The translations under genes were made by a program, and so were the position numbers. Under the pieces are notes generated by a model. That model worked only from the letters and a program-made list of their open reading frames with translations. It was not told the origin of the DNA and made no database searches. Positions 34,935-44,088 of a DNA stretch of 44,241 bases are shown here, piece after piece (position 1 is the first letter of the stretch; each line of letters opens with the position of its first letter). The DNA comes from Chloroflexota bacterium (GTDB taxonomy: Bacteria; Chloroflexota; Anaerolineae; J036; Brachytrichaceae), in assembly GCA_023382055.1 (NCBI GenBank), contig JAMCQN010000102.1, positions 1-44,241 on the forward strand, written 5' to 3'.

Positions 34935-35774
34935 TCACAATACCGGACCCGGTATGTGGATCGGAAAGCCCAGATCGTGCTGTTCCTCGGCAAGTCTCCT
35001 GCGACGAGCCAGGGCGCTATACGTCATCCGTGAAAGTGCGCCATCTATCGTCACCGTCGCGCCGGTAATATAGTGCGAGTCCTCGGTGACAAGGAAATGC
35101 GCCAGCGCGGCAACCTCGCTGGGCAAACCATTCCTGCCTTCGTAAGGGATGTTTGGGTTCGCCACATCCGGGCTATCCGTCTCCAGCCTGCCGCGGATGG
35201 CGATGCCGCCAGGCCGGATGGCGTTGGCGCGTATCCCATACGGGGCGAGTTCAAGCGCCATATCAATGACGAGTTGTTCCAACCCGATCTTCGCCGCCGA
35301 GTAATGCGGGCAGTAATGGGGCACGACACTGTGGATTGACGAGATGCACACGATGCGCCCGCGTATGCCGGCCTTGATCATCTCGCGGGCTGCGCGCTGG
35401 CTCAGCATAAAAGGCCCGATCAGATCGGTGTCGAATACGCTGCGGATATCCTGCCTGGAAACGCCGAGGAAACCGCCTGGCGCATTGATGCCGGCGTTAT
35501 TCACGACGATGTCCAGGCGGCCAAAAGATTGCAGCGCCTGATCGACCATACGGTCGATATCGCTCTCTTTCCGCATATCGGCTTCTAATGTCACGGCGCG
35601 CCGTCCGTGCGCCTCAATCGCCTGGGCTGTCACAGGCATATTGGCGACATCGATATCCGCCACGACGATGTCAGCGCCCGATTCGGCTAACCGCACTGCA
35701 ATAGCGCGACCGATGCCCTTCGCCGCACCAGTGACAATCGCAACCTGCCCGAGTAGTGGTTGTATGTTTGACAA
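34935..35774 (-). CDS. short-chain dehydrogenase/reductase (SDR)
   Basis: A 279-residue classical SDR, NAD(P)-dependent. It has VTGAAKGIGRAIA at residues 15-27, NNAGINAPGG around 93, and the catalytic YSAAK motif at about 160. It probably oxidises a sugar or sugar derivative, consistent with the glycan cluster. The start is a TTG with GAGGG 7 bases upstream (MSNIQPLL). It is divergent from the second GH42-like gene, with a 100-base intergenic region, and precedes the chaperonin-like gene by 94 bases on the same strand. Confidence 0.85.
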   Translation of the reverse strand: MSNIQPLLGQVAIVTGAAKGIGRAIAVRLAESGADIVVADIDVANMPVTAQAIEAHGRRAVTLEADMRKESDIDRMVDQALQSFGRLDIVVNNAGINAPGGFLGVSRQDIRSVFDTDLIGPFMLSQRAAREMIKAGIRGRIVCISSIHSVVPHYCPHYSAAKIGLEQLVIDMALELAPYGIRANAIRPGGIAIRGRLETDSPDVANPNIPYEGRNGLPSEVAALAHFLVTEDSHYITGATVTIDGALSRMTYSALARRRRLAEEQHDLGFPIHIPGPVL

Positions 35775-35874
35775 GGTGATACCCTCTATGAATTAGCGTC
35801 CAAGTTGTTCCATCCCGGACGCAATGCCATTATGATTACACGCTTTTCACTTTTTGTAATAGCATCGAACATCT

Positions 35875-38100
35875 ATGCAAGCATGTATTAAACCCCATAA
35901 TGGTGCACCGACCCTGTTTCTTGATAACCGCCCGGTTTTCGGCGGCCACCAGTGGCTATCGAACCACCCGGGACCCAACGGCTTCCCCGGCGCGGATGCC
36001 GTGCGCCTGTTCGGGCAGGCCGGCGTTCACATTAACGCCCTGGCCGTCGCGGCAGCGTCCGATTGGTGCGGCCACTGGTGCGGGCCTCGCCCCGGCATGG
36101 CCGGAGACTACGATTTCACAATGGTGGAGCCCCAGTTACGCGCCATCCTCAAGGAAGATCGCGACGCGCTATTCCACATGCGCATTTACTTCGAAACCGC
36201 CGAATGGTGGAATCAGTTGCATCCCGAAGAATGCGAACTCGCATCGGATGGCCGGCGGTTAAACCAGTCCTATGCATCGGAGGTATGGCGTGAGGACGTC
36301 CGGAAATTCCTTACGGCATACGTTGATCATCTGAAGAAGATCGGCCTGGCCGACCGCGTGATTGCGTATCAGGTACAGGCTGGCATCTGCGGCGAGTGGA
36401 TCAAAAACACCACATCCATGCAGCCTGTCACCGGGGATTACAGCGAACCGATGCGGCGGCACTTTCGCAGTTGGCTGCGTGTGCGCTATAAAGTTGACGC
36501 TGCGCTGCAACAAGCCTGGGCTGACGACAGCGTGACGCTGGAGTCAGCGGAAGTCCCATCTGCCGACGCGCAGTTGAACGGCACCCACGGGTTACTGCGC
36601 GATCCGCGCCGCGAGCAACCGGTAATCGATTACTATCATTGCCTCGCGGAGTTGACCGCAGAGGACCTGATCGGTTTCTGCCAGGTTGTGAAGGACTTGA
36701 CGGATGGCAAGGCTTTGGCCGGCGCATTCTACGGCTACATTATGGATCTGGCCTGGAACGACAATTTCTTCGGCGCCGACACCAGCGGCGATTACTCTAC
36801 ACTGCAGCGCAGCGGTCATCTCGGATTGCGCAAGGTATTGGAATCGCCGGCGGTCGATTACATCGTCAGTCCCTACGGCTACGCATTCCGCGGCCTGGGC
36901 GGCGACGGACTGCCGATGCCCCCGACCGAATCCGTGCGTCTGCATAACAAGCTCTACATTCTGGAGGAAGACTCGCACCTGCACAACGAGATGGACCCGC
37001 AGGGACGCAACTTCAATCGCAAGCACACCATTGCGATCAACCAACGTGAGTTTAACCAGACCATCACGCACGGACTGGGCATCTGGTGGTTTGCCGACTA
37101 CCCGGCAGGCAGTTACGCGCGCCAGAATCCCAGCTTCCAGCCCTGGCTTGAGAAGTTCCAGAAGTTGGGGACATGGGCGATGCAACTGGATCGCTCGCCG
37201 CAGTCGGAAGTGGCCGTCCTGGTAGACGACGAAAGCTTCATGTATGAGTCCGACCGCAACAATATCGACCTGCCATTGATATTTCGCCAGCGCGTCACGT
37301 CACTCGCACGGTTCGGCGCGCCGCATGATGTTTACCTCCTGAATGACCTGCTCGACGGCAAACTGCCTGAATATAAGCTCTACATCTTCTTGAACCCGTT
37401 TCACCTGAACGCCGCGCGCCGTGCAGCGCTCAACCAGCAGGTGAAACGCGATGGGAAAACGGCTGTGTGGCTCTACGCGGTGGGCTATCTGAAGGATGAG
37501 CCTGCGCTGGCGCATATGACCGAATTGACAGGTTTTCGATTCGGCAAATGGGATCAGCCCTGGGGGCCGTTTATGCATGTGACGGACTTCGCACATCCCA
37601 TCACAAAAGACGTTCCGCAGGACCTGTTCTGGGGCGCTACAGCTCCGCTCGCGCCGCTCTTCCATCTCGAAGACCCCGAGGCAATCGAGCTTGGTCAAGT
37701 CGTCTACAACCTGGGACGCTGTCAGCCGGGACTGGGCATCAAGACGCTCCCTGCCAGCGAGGGTTTGACCGGCAACTGGAATTCGATTTACTGCGCCACG
37801 CCCGATATTCCCGCCCCGTTGTTGCGTGGCATTGCCCGCTTCGCCGGCGTGCATCTCTACAGCAACGCCGGGGATGTGCTACACGCGACCCTGGATTTGC
37901 TGGGCGTACACACCGTGTCCGGTGGAGAGCGCGATTTCAGGCTGCCGCGCCGGGTAGAGGTCGTAAACGACCTCTACGCCGACAAGCTGATCGCGCGCGA
38001 TGTCGATTGCTTCCATGTCAATCTGCAACCGGCATCCACCAGCCTGTTCTACACGGGACAAAGAAGTCTTCTCGCCGAATTAACTCCAACTTTATCGTGA
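35875..38100 (+). CDS. GH42-like (clan GH-A) glycosidase, paralogue 2
   Basis: A 741-residue paralogue of the protein at 30767-32974, sharing LAGAFYGY, RSGH-GLRKVL, SPYGYAFRG and EED segments and the same length. The predicted acid/base is E174 in AGICGEW, preceded by Gly rather than Asn. The nucleophile is E364 or E365 in LEEDSH. The C-terminal half carries the trimerisation-like domain (AVLVDDESF) and a final beta-domain. There is no signal peptide. The ATG at 35875 has no clear Shine-Dalgarno, but it aligns with the start of the paralogue. It leads into the enolase-superfamily gene with 12 bases between. Two such enzymes suggest two linkages in one substrate. Confidence 0.75.
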   Translation: MQACIKPHNGAPTLFLDNRPVFGGHQWLSNHPGPNGFPGADAVRLFGQAGVHINALAVAAASDWCGHWCGPRPGMAGDYDFTMVEPQLRAILKEDRDALFHMRIYFETAEWWNQLHPEECELASDGRRLNQSYASEVWREDVRKFLTAYVDHLKKIGLADRVIAYQVQAGICGEWIKNTTSMQPVTGDYSEPMRRHFRSWLRVRYKVDAALQQAWADDSVTLESAEVPSADAQLNGTHGLLRDPRREQPVIDYYHCLAELTAEDLIGFCQVVKDLTDGKALAGAFYGYIMDLAWNDNFFGADTSGDYSTLQRSGHLGLRKVLESPAVDYIVSPYGYAFRGLGGDGLPMPPTESVRLHNKLYILEEDSHLHNEMDPQGRNFNRKHTIAINQREFNQTITHGLGIWWFADYPAGSYARQNPSFQPWLEKFQKLGTWAMQLDRSPQSEVAVLVDDESFMYESDRNNIDLPLIFRQRVTSLARFGAPHDVYLLNDLLDGKLPEYKLYIFLNPFHLNAARRAALNQQVKRDGKTAVWLYAVGYLKDEPALAHMTELTGFRFGKWDQPWGPFMHVTDFAHPITKDVPQDLFWGATAPLAPLFHLEDPEAIELGQVVYNLGRCQPGLGIKTLPASEGLTGNWNSIYCATPDIPAPLLRGIARFAGVHLYSNAGDVLHATLDLLGVHTVSGGERDFRLPRRVEVVNDLYADKLIARDVDCFHVNLQPASTSLFYTGQRSLLAELTPTLS

Positions 38101-38112
38101 GGTGGTATCAGC

Positions 38113-39312
38113 ATGGATACGCTTGAAACACATGCCGACAAAAACAGGAACCGCGTCAAGATTACAGCGATCAAGGCGCTGCAACTGCGCAACCACGGCC
38201 AATCGCTGGTGAAAGTAGAGACAGATACCGGGGTATTCGGCCTGGGTGAGGCCGGCGCGCCAGGGCCAATCGTGCGCGCCCATATCAATGACTACTTTGC
38301 CCCACGGCTGATCGGGCAGGACCCGCTCAACATCGAGTATCTCTGGCAGATCATGACGCACGGCGTCAGCCAGTGGCAGGCCCGCTATGTGCATCTGCCG
38401 ACCGTAAGCGGCATCGATATCGCACTGTGGGATCTGGCCGGCAAGTTGCTCAATCGCTCGGTATCGGAGCTGTTGACCGGCCGCTTTCGAGATGAGGTTC
38501 CGCTCTATGTCAACGTTACATCCCATCCTGAGAACTGGCTCGATCCAGCATCCTGTAAAGAATGGGCGCAGCGCGAAACAGCGCACCCGGACGGCTTCCG
38601 CACGCTCAAGATGGGATTTGATGACTTACTGGCAGCGGGACCGCGTAAAGGCTGGCACCAGGGAGGTCGTCCGTCCCTGATGCTGTCGCAGTCGGAGCTA
38701 CGCCTGATCCGGCAGGGCTATGAGAACTGCCGCGCAGCCCTGGGTTGGGATAAGGACCTCATCATCCATTGCCACAATGAGTGGGACCTGCCTTCAGCAA
38801 TCGGCATCGCGGAAACCGTTGCGCCGGCCAAGCCGCTGTGGGTGGAGGACGCGCTGCCGGTCATGTACTCTGAAGCGTGGAAAGCCTACAAACTGGCGTC
38901 GCCGGTGCGCGTCATGACCGGCGAGAAACTGGAACTGCTGAGCGAGTTCCTGCCTTTCCTGACTAACAGTGCAGTGGATGTTCTGCACCCGGACTTGGCT
39001 TATGCGGGGGGTATCACCGGCTGCCGCAAAGTAGCGGACCTGGCGGAGTTGTACTACGTGCCGGTCGTCACGCATAATGTCGGCAGTCTGGTACAGCTTC
39101 TGGCGACTGCGCACTTCGGCGCCTGCGCCCGCAATTTCGTCATGAGCGAAAACCGCATCCCCCAGGGTGATCTATTCGAGGCAATGAACGAATATCCTCT
39201 AATCGTCAAGGAGGGCAAGTTGCTCCTGCCGGATGAATCCGGTCTGGGAATCAAACTGGTTCCCGAAGTGATCCGCGATAACCTGCGTGATGGTGAACCG
39301 TATTGGGACTGA
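38113..39312 (+). CDS. enolase-superfamily sugar acid dehydratase (MR/MLE family)
   Basis: A 399-residue enolase-superfamily protein of the mandelate racemase/sugar-acid dehydratase type. Capping domain ends near residue 120; TLKMGF gives the Lys of the second strand. Likely metal ligands are E245 in VEDALP and E271 in GEKLE. The first ligand position, usually Asp, appears as H219 in IIHCHNEWD, with H221 as possible acid. H321 in THNVGS is the usual distal His. Relatives dehydrate galactonate, mannonate or fuconate to 2-keto-3-deoxy acids. GAGGTGG is 7 bases upstream of the ATG. The gene fits between glycosidases and the kinase/aldolase pair as a pathway step. Confidence 0.82.
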   Translation: MDTLETHADKNRNRVKITAIKALQLRNHGQSLVKVETDTGVFGLGEAGAPGPIVRAHINDYFAPRLIGQDPLNIEYLWQIMTHGVSQWQARYVHLPTVSGIDIALWDLAGKLLNRSVSELLTGRFRDEVPLYVNVTSHPENWLDPASCKEWAQRETAHPDGFRTLKMGFDDLLAAGPRKGWHQGGRPSLMLSQSELRLIRQGYENCRAALGWDKDLIIHCHNEWDLPSAIGIAETVAPAKPLWVEDALPVMYSEAWKAYKLASPVRVMTGEKLELLSEFLPFLTNSAVDVLHPDLAYAGGITGCRKVADLAELYYVPVVTHNVGSLVQLLATAHFGACARNFVMSENRIPQGDLFEAMNEYPLIVKEGKLLLPDESGLGIKLVPEVIRDNLRDGEPYWD

Positions 39313-39394
39313 ATGTTTCGACATTGCTGCATAATGTGAGGCACATCAGCGGTACGCGACTCAGAGCGCTGAATACACACAGGGAGCGTGGCGT

Positions 39395-41104
39395 ATGCCG
39401 GACATGAAACATGACTCGCTGGCGTTAGAAACATACGTGAAGCGCAGCTATAACTACCTCAACCGGATGGTCGATGTCTCCGGACAACCCTACTTCAATG
39501 TGTTCTGGGATGAGCCGTCTCAGGCTGCTCATGACTGGCCTGACTTCGGCGACGTGATGAGCCGGCAGCTACAGGCAGTCATCATGGCGCGTCACATGAC
39601 CGGTGTGACCGCACCCATTGAGGCCATCTGGATGTCAAGATTGATGTCATACATCGACCCCGCATCCGGCCTGCTCTACAGGCCGAAAACGAACTATTCC
39701 GAGCACGTGGCCGATATGGGCGACCAGGCGCTGACACTCTACACGCTGGTGACGGCATACCTGGACAATCACGACACAGTTCTGCGCCAGACGATCACCA
39801 CGATGGTCAACAGCCTGCTGCAACAGGTAAAGAGCGGCGAGGGCGGCGGGCAAGGTTTCCTGAGCGGTTTCATCATCAAGAGTCTGATGGCCTGTGCAAG
39901 GGCGCTCGACTACTCACCAGCCGTGGAATTGGCTGGCTTACTGGTGCAAAAGGTATTCGATACTGAACCGCTGTTCAGCCCCGATAACACATTCCGGCAC
40001 GGCGGGCACATGCACGGCAATTTGCGTACGCTGGTCGGCGCGGCTGATTATGCGCTATACACACGCGACCCCGTTCTCTACAGCCGCGTGGATGCGCTGT
40101 ATCGCTACGTGCGCTCCACGTCCACCCGTTTTGGATTCCTGCCGGAGGCTATTGGCAGAAGCGGCGACATCGTCTCGTGTGAGACATGCGCACTGATGGA
40201 CTACATCGGTCTAGCCACTACGCTGGCTAATCACGGACACCCGGAGTACTGGGACGACGTGGAGCGCCTGGTCCGGAATCAACTGATCGAGAGTCAGGTT
40301 TCGGACGGAGCGTGGTTGCAGGGCGACTCTGCGCGAGAGGATACGGCACAGTTCACCTGGCGGGATATCGGAGACCGCATGATCGGCGGCTATGCCGGAT
40401 GGAGTTCACCCACTCATATACTCGCAGCGCGCGAAACACTGGGCGCGCACTGGGGCGGGCCGGAGCTGAAGAACAAAACGCGCGCCTTTCAGAACTGCTG
40501 CGGCGGGTCCGGCACGCACGCGTTCTTCATCGCCTGGAAAAACGCTGCCCGATATAGGGATGGTCAACTGGATGTGAATATGCACTTTGATAAGCTGCTG
40601 CCCGAGGCGGAAGTACGCTGTTTCCAACCTTATGCGGGTTTGACAACGATCGCTTTGCGCGCGCCCGCTACCGTACGCGTGCGCATCCCCGGCTTTACCA
40701 GCCCGGAGCACATGCTGGTTGAAGCGAATGGCGCCGAGATCGCGTTCAAAGTATGGGGCAATGCCATCGAACTCGGTCAGCACGCAGAGGGGACACTGTT
40801 GAAAATAACCTATCCTCTGGATCTTTATGAAGAGGACGCGACAATTGGCAACCCCGGACGACTGCAATACCGGTATCATGTCACCTGGAAAGGCGACACG
40901 GTAGTAAAAATGCAGCCCGATGATATAACCAGCGCGAGCGGGTATTCTGATTTCGACAAACAGACCGTGCCGACATTCTACGGTGAAGCCGGTCCAGGTC
41001 GTCTATACCAGCGCTCGCAGTACCTTGAAGATACACTGCCGCTGTTGTCGCCTCTGCACATGGACGACGGAACGCTCGATTTTTGGTCGTTTATCGTAAA
41101 GTAG
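39395..41104 (+). CDS. GH127-like beta-L-arabinofuranosidase superfamily protein
   Basis: A 569-residue (alpha/alpha)6-barrel glycosidase of the DUF1680/GH127 group. The zinc-thiolate site is intact: E263 and C265 in SCETCA, and C368 with C369 in QNCCGGSG. In characterised GH127 enzymes a Glu and three Cys bind zinc and the first Cys of the CC pair is the nucleophile, here C368. No signal peptide; a C-terminal beta-part (about residues 400-569) follows. GH127 and relatives release L-arabinofuranose and some other sugars. GGGAG lies 8 bases before the ATG. This is the best clue to the cluster's substrate. Confidence 0.82.
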   Translation: MPDMKHDSLALETYVKRSYNYLNRMVDVSGQPYFNVFWDEPSQAAHDWPDFGDVMSRQLQAVIMARHMTGVTAPIEAIWMSRLMSYIDPASGLLYRPKTNYSEHVADMGDQALTLYTLVTAYLDNHDTVLRQTITTMVNSLLQQVKSGEGGGQGFLSGFIIKSLMACARALDYSPAVELAGLLVQKVFDTEPLFSPDNTFRHGGHMHGNLRTLVGAADYALYTRDPVLYSRVDALYRYVRSTSTRFGFLPEAIGRSGDIVSCETCALMDYIGLATTLANHGHPEYWDDVERLVRNQLIESQVSDGAWLQGDSAREDTAQFTWRDIGDRMIGGYAGWSSPTHILAARETLGAHWGGPELKNKTRAFQNCCGGSGTHAFFIAWKNAARYRDGQLDVNMHFDKLLPEAEVRCFQPYAGLTTIALRAPATVRVRIPGFTSPEHMLVEANGAEIAFKVWGNAIELGQHAEGTLLKITYPLDLYEEDATIGNPGRLQYRYHVTWKGDTVVKMQPDDITSASGYSDFDKQTVPTFYGEAGPGRLYQRSQYLEDTLPLLSPLHMDDGTLDFWSFIVK

Positions 41105-41230
41105 ATTGCGTTTCCAGGAATGTCGGCAGTCAGAGTTGGCCGATTCCAGCACGGCGACTGGATCAACCTTATGGCGTGCTTTCGGGTTTGAGTTCGTAGA
41201 CCAGCATAGCTGTAACACCATTTGAACAGC

Positions 41231-42340
41231 ATGGATAACAAAGTAAAAATCGGGATCGCGGGTTGCGGACCCAAGGGGGCGCAAGTCATGTACGCACCCA
41301 TCCTGCGCTACTTACGCGCCGGTCAGGTGACTGCACTGATGGATCCGGATCCCGCCGCCCTGGACTTCATGCGCGCCTATTGCCCGAATGCGGCGACATT
41401 CACCGACTACGCAACATTCCTGCAAAACGCCGATATCGAAGGGGTGATCGTCGCATCGCCGGTGCATCTGCATGCCAGGCAGGTGATCCAGGCGGCGCAG
41501 GAGCATAAGCATATCCTGTGCGAGAAGCCCATGGCCCGCACGATTGCCGAATGCGATCAGATGATCGACGCGTGCAGAAACGCGAATGCCATCCTGATGA
41601 TGGCCTTCATGAAGCGCTTTGACAAAAGTTTCCGCCTGGCAAAGCGCTATATCGAGACGGGCGAGTTGGGCGATGTGTTCCAGGTACGCTGCGAGTTCAG
41701 TTGGCATATCCCGGATGAAGGCGATGAAGGTTGGCGCGCCAGGCGGGTGACTTGGGGAGGGATGTTCCAGGACCACGGCAGCCACACCATCGATCTGTGC
41801 CGCTGGTGGCTGGGCGATGTATCAACCGTCAGCGCGGAAATCCGCATCGTCAGACCCGAACGAGAGGTTGAGGACGCCGCAGTGGTTACGCTGCGCCACA
41901 CCGGCAATGCCATCAGTTTGCATCATGTCACTGGCGCGACACATAAACCCCTGCGGGAATATTACCTGATCGATGGCGCGAAAGCGTCGCTCGAATTGCA
42001 GTATGGCCCGACATGGAGCTACACGGCTGTAGCGCCATTCCAGATGACACTCTATCGCAATGGCGCCAGCGCACAGGATGTAACGCTCTACAACCTGCCT
42101 AATCTCGATGAGGAACAGCGCGCGCATTCGCATTATCTATTAGAGATAGAACACTTCTGCGAATGTATTGCGACCGGCGCACAGCCAGCAACGACGGGCG
42201 CCGATGGCAGGAGCGCCATCGAGGCGATCAATGCTGCTTATCTGTCATCCTGGCAAAGCCGTAAGGTCGCATTGCCTTTGAAGGACTCGCCTGATCTGGA
42301 TGCATACTTCCGGTCGTTGAAAACCGTCAGCCCGCCATAA
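41231..42340 (+). CDS. Gfo/Idh/MocA-family oxidoreductase (second)
   Basis: A 369-residue NAD(P)-dependent oxidoreductase: IGIAGCGPKGAQ at the start, CEKPMA near residue 100, FMKRFDKS near 130, and DHGSHTID near 180. It is not closely alike to the one at 19764-20816, so it likely handles another sugar. The ATG at 41231 has no strong site; an in-frame TTG 9 bases earlier is possible. It lies between GH127 and PfkB in the plus-strand cluster. The 126-base gap upstream shows nothing recognisable. Confidence 0.85.
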   Translation: MDNKVKIGIAGCGPKGAQVMYAPILRYLRAGQVTALMDPDPAALDFMRAYCPNAATFTDYATFLQNADIEGVIVASPVHLHARQVIQAAQEHKHILCEKPMARTIAECDQMIDACRNANAILMMAFMKRFDKSFRLAKRYIETGELGDVFQVRCEFSWHIPDEGDEGWRARRVTWGGMFQDHGSHTIDLCRWWLGDVSTVSAEIRIVRPEREVEDAAVVTLRHTGNAISLHHVTGATHKPLREYYLIDGAKASLELQYGPTWSYTAVAPFQMTLYRNGASAQDVTLYNLPNLDEEQRAHSHYLLEIEHFCECIATGAQPATTGADGRSAIEAINAAYLSSWQSRKVALPLKDSPDLDAYFRSLKTVSPP

Positions 42341-42394
42341 TTTCCGATTAACGACACGATCTCGGAACCGTGTTACCAGGAGGAGAGGACACAA

Positions 42395-43384
42395 ATGACC
42401 GACGTCATCAGCATGGGTGAGTTACTGGTCGAGTTTGTATCGACGGCTGACAATATATCCCTCTCTCGCGCGCCCGGATTCATCAAGGCGCCCGGGGGCG
42501 CGCCGGCTAATGTGGCCGTCGCCTTACAGCGGCTGGGTTTGAATGCTCGCTTCGTGGGCAAGGTCGGCGATGATCCTTTCGGCTTTTACCTGCGTGAAAG
42601 CATTGCGGAGACGGGCGTAGACACGAACTACCTCTTTGTAGAACGCACAGCCCGCACCACAGCCGTCTTCGTCGCGGTCTGGGATGATGGCCGCAAAGAC
42701 CTGTGTTTCTACCGCAACCCAGGGGCGGACATGCTGATCAACGAGTCTGACATCACCGAGGATGTATTTGGGAACGCACAGTGTTTCCACTTCGGTTCGA
42801 TTTCGTTGATCAATGAACCGGCTGCATCCGCGCAGCGCAAAGCACTTCGGATTGCACACGAGCGCGGTTTGATGATCACGTATGACCCCAACTACCGCCC
42901 CACGCTATGGCCCAATGCACAGACGGCGCACGAGGTGATCTTCAGCCAGTTCAAACACTGCCACCTGGCGAAGGTGAGTTCTGAGGAATGGGTCACAGCT
43001 ACCGGGCATACTGAACTCTCCGACGGCGTCCGCGCCGTCCTGGATCAGGGCGTTGAGCTGCTGGTGATCAGCCGGGGTGACAAGGGCGCGTTTGCAACGA
43101 ATGGAAGCTACCAGATTGAGATGCCGGCTTATCCAGTGGACGTGGTGGAAACAACCGGCGCCGGCGATGGGTTCATGGCCGCCATGATCGCGCAGTTGCT
43201 GCCCGAACGCAGGAAGTCAGGCTCGCTGGCAAAAGTCGACAAACAGGTTGTGGAAGACGCTCTGCGATTTGCCACCGCCGTAGGCGCGCTCACGTGCACG
43301 AAACGCGGCGCCATTCCGGCGCTGCCGACGCATGCTGAGGTCGAAGCATTCCTGCGGACACTGGAAGGTCAGCGTGAACAATGA
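42395..43384 (+). CDS. PfkB-family sugar kinase
   Basis: A 329-residue ribokinase-fold kinase. GGAPANVAVALQRLG (residues 34-48) is the substrate-binding signature, and TTGAGDGF (253-260) holds the catalytic base D258. The type resembles fructokinase and 2-keto-3-deoxygluconate kinase. Placed after a dehydratase, a keto-deoxy sugar acid is a plausible substrate; next to DeoC, deoxyribose or a related deoxysugar is another. AGGAGGAG lies about 10 bases before the ATG. Its last 11 bases overlap deoC, implying coupled translation. Confidence 0.88.
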   Translation: MTDVISMGELLVEFVSTADNISLSRAPGFIKAPGGAPANVAVALQRLGLNARFVGKVGDDPFGFYLRESIAETGVDTNYLFVERTARTTAVFVAVWDDGRKDLCFYRNPGADMLINESDITEDVFGNAQCFHFGSISLINEPAASAQRKALRIAHERGLMITYDPNYRPTLWPNAQTAHEVIFSQFKHCHLAKVSSEEWVTATGHTELSDGVRAVLDQGVELLVISRGDKGAFATNGSYQIEMPAYPVDVVETTGAGDGFMAAMIAQLLPERRKSGSLAKVDKQVVEDALRFATAVGALTCTKRGAIPALPTHAEVEAFLRTLEGQREQ

Positions 43385-44078
43385 ACCTTTGACGCCGCGC
43401 AGCCTGGCTGCCATAATCGACCACACGTTTCTCAAACCCTATGGTAGTCAACAGGACATCGAACGGCTCTGCCAGGAAGCCAGCGAATACAGTTTTGCCA
43501 TGGTGGCCATTAACCCGGCGGAAGTAGATAAATGCGTGCAGCTTTTGAGAGGAACAACGGTGCGCGTCGGCGCAGCGATAGGGTTTCCGCTCGGTCAGAA
43601 CACACTGGAAGTCAAGCTTTATGAAATCCGCGATGCGATCTCACGCGGCGCCGGGGAGATCGACATGGTCATCAATATCCGCGCGCTGCAGTCCGGCCAG
43701 CCGGAAATCGTGCGCGCCGAAGTCGCCGGTATGACGTCGCTCTGCAAACCGGCAGGCGTCATCAGCAAGGTCATCCTGGAGACGTGCTACCTGAGCGATG
43801 AGGAGAAACGCCAGGTATGCGCCATCGCCCTCGACAGCGGCGCTGATTTTGTCAAGACCTCGACGGGGTTCGGGCCTGCGGGTGCGACAGTGGCGGACGT
43901 CCGGTTGATGCGCTCTGTCGTCGGTCAGCGCATGGGCGTGAAAGCTGCCGGAGGGATTCGCACGCTCTCGACCGCGCTGGACATGCTGGAGGCGGGCGCG
44001 ACGCGCATCGGGACTTCGAACGGCGTGGCGATCATCGAGGAGTTGCGCAAGCGCACGTCAACATCAATTCCGAAATAG
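43374..44078 (+). CDS. deoC: deoxyribose-phosphate aldolase (DeoC) family
   Basis: A 234-residue class I aldolase. The Schiff-base Lys is K161 in FVKTSTGF, with proton-relay K190 in VKAAGG and D97 in EIDMVIN. The classical reaction splits 2-deoxyribose-5-phosphate into acetaldehyde and glyceraldehyde-3-phosphate. I use the GTG at 43374 (VNNEPLTP), with GGAAGG 5 bases before it; this overlaps the kinase gene by 11 bases. A longer frame begins at 43332. Tight coupling to a sugar kinase and placement in a glycan cluster suggest a role other than nucleoside salvage. Confidence 0.9.
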   Translation: MNNEPLTPRSLAAIIDHTFLKPYGSQQDIERLCQEASEYSFAMVAINPAEVDKCVQLLRGTTVRVGAAIGFPLGQNTLEVKLYEIRDAISRGAGEIDMVINIRALQSGQPEIVRAEVAGMTSLCKPAGVISKVILETCYLSDEEKRQVCAIALDSGADFVKTSTGFGPAGATVADVRLMRSVVGQRMGVKAAGGIRTLSTALDMLEAGATRIGTSNGVAIIEELRKRTSTSIPK

Positions 44079-44088
44079 GTCTGCTAGC

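Noticed and set aside
36592-37185. Minus-strand frame opposite the second GH42-like gene
   Set aside because: Shadow frame; the sense strand codes a full paralogue of 30767-32974.
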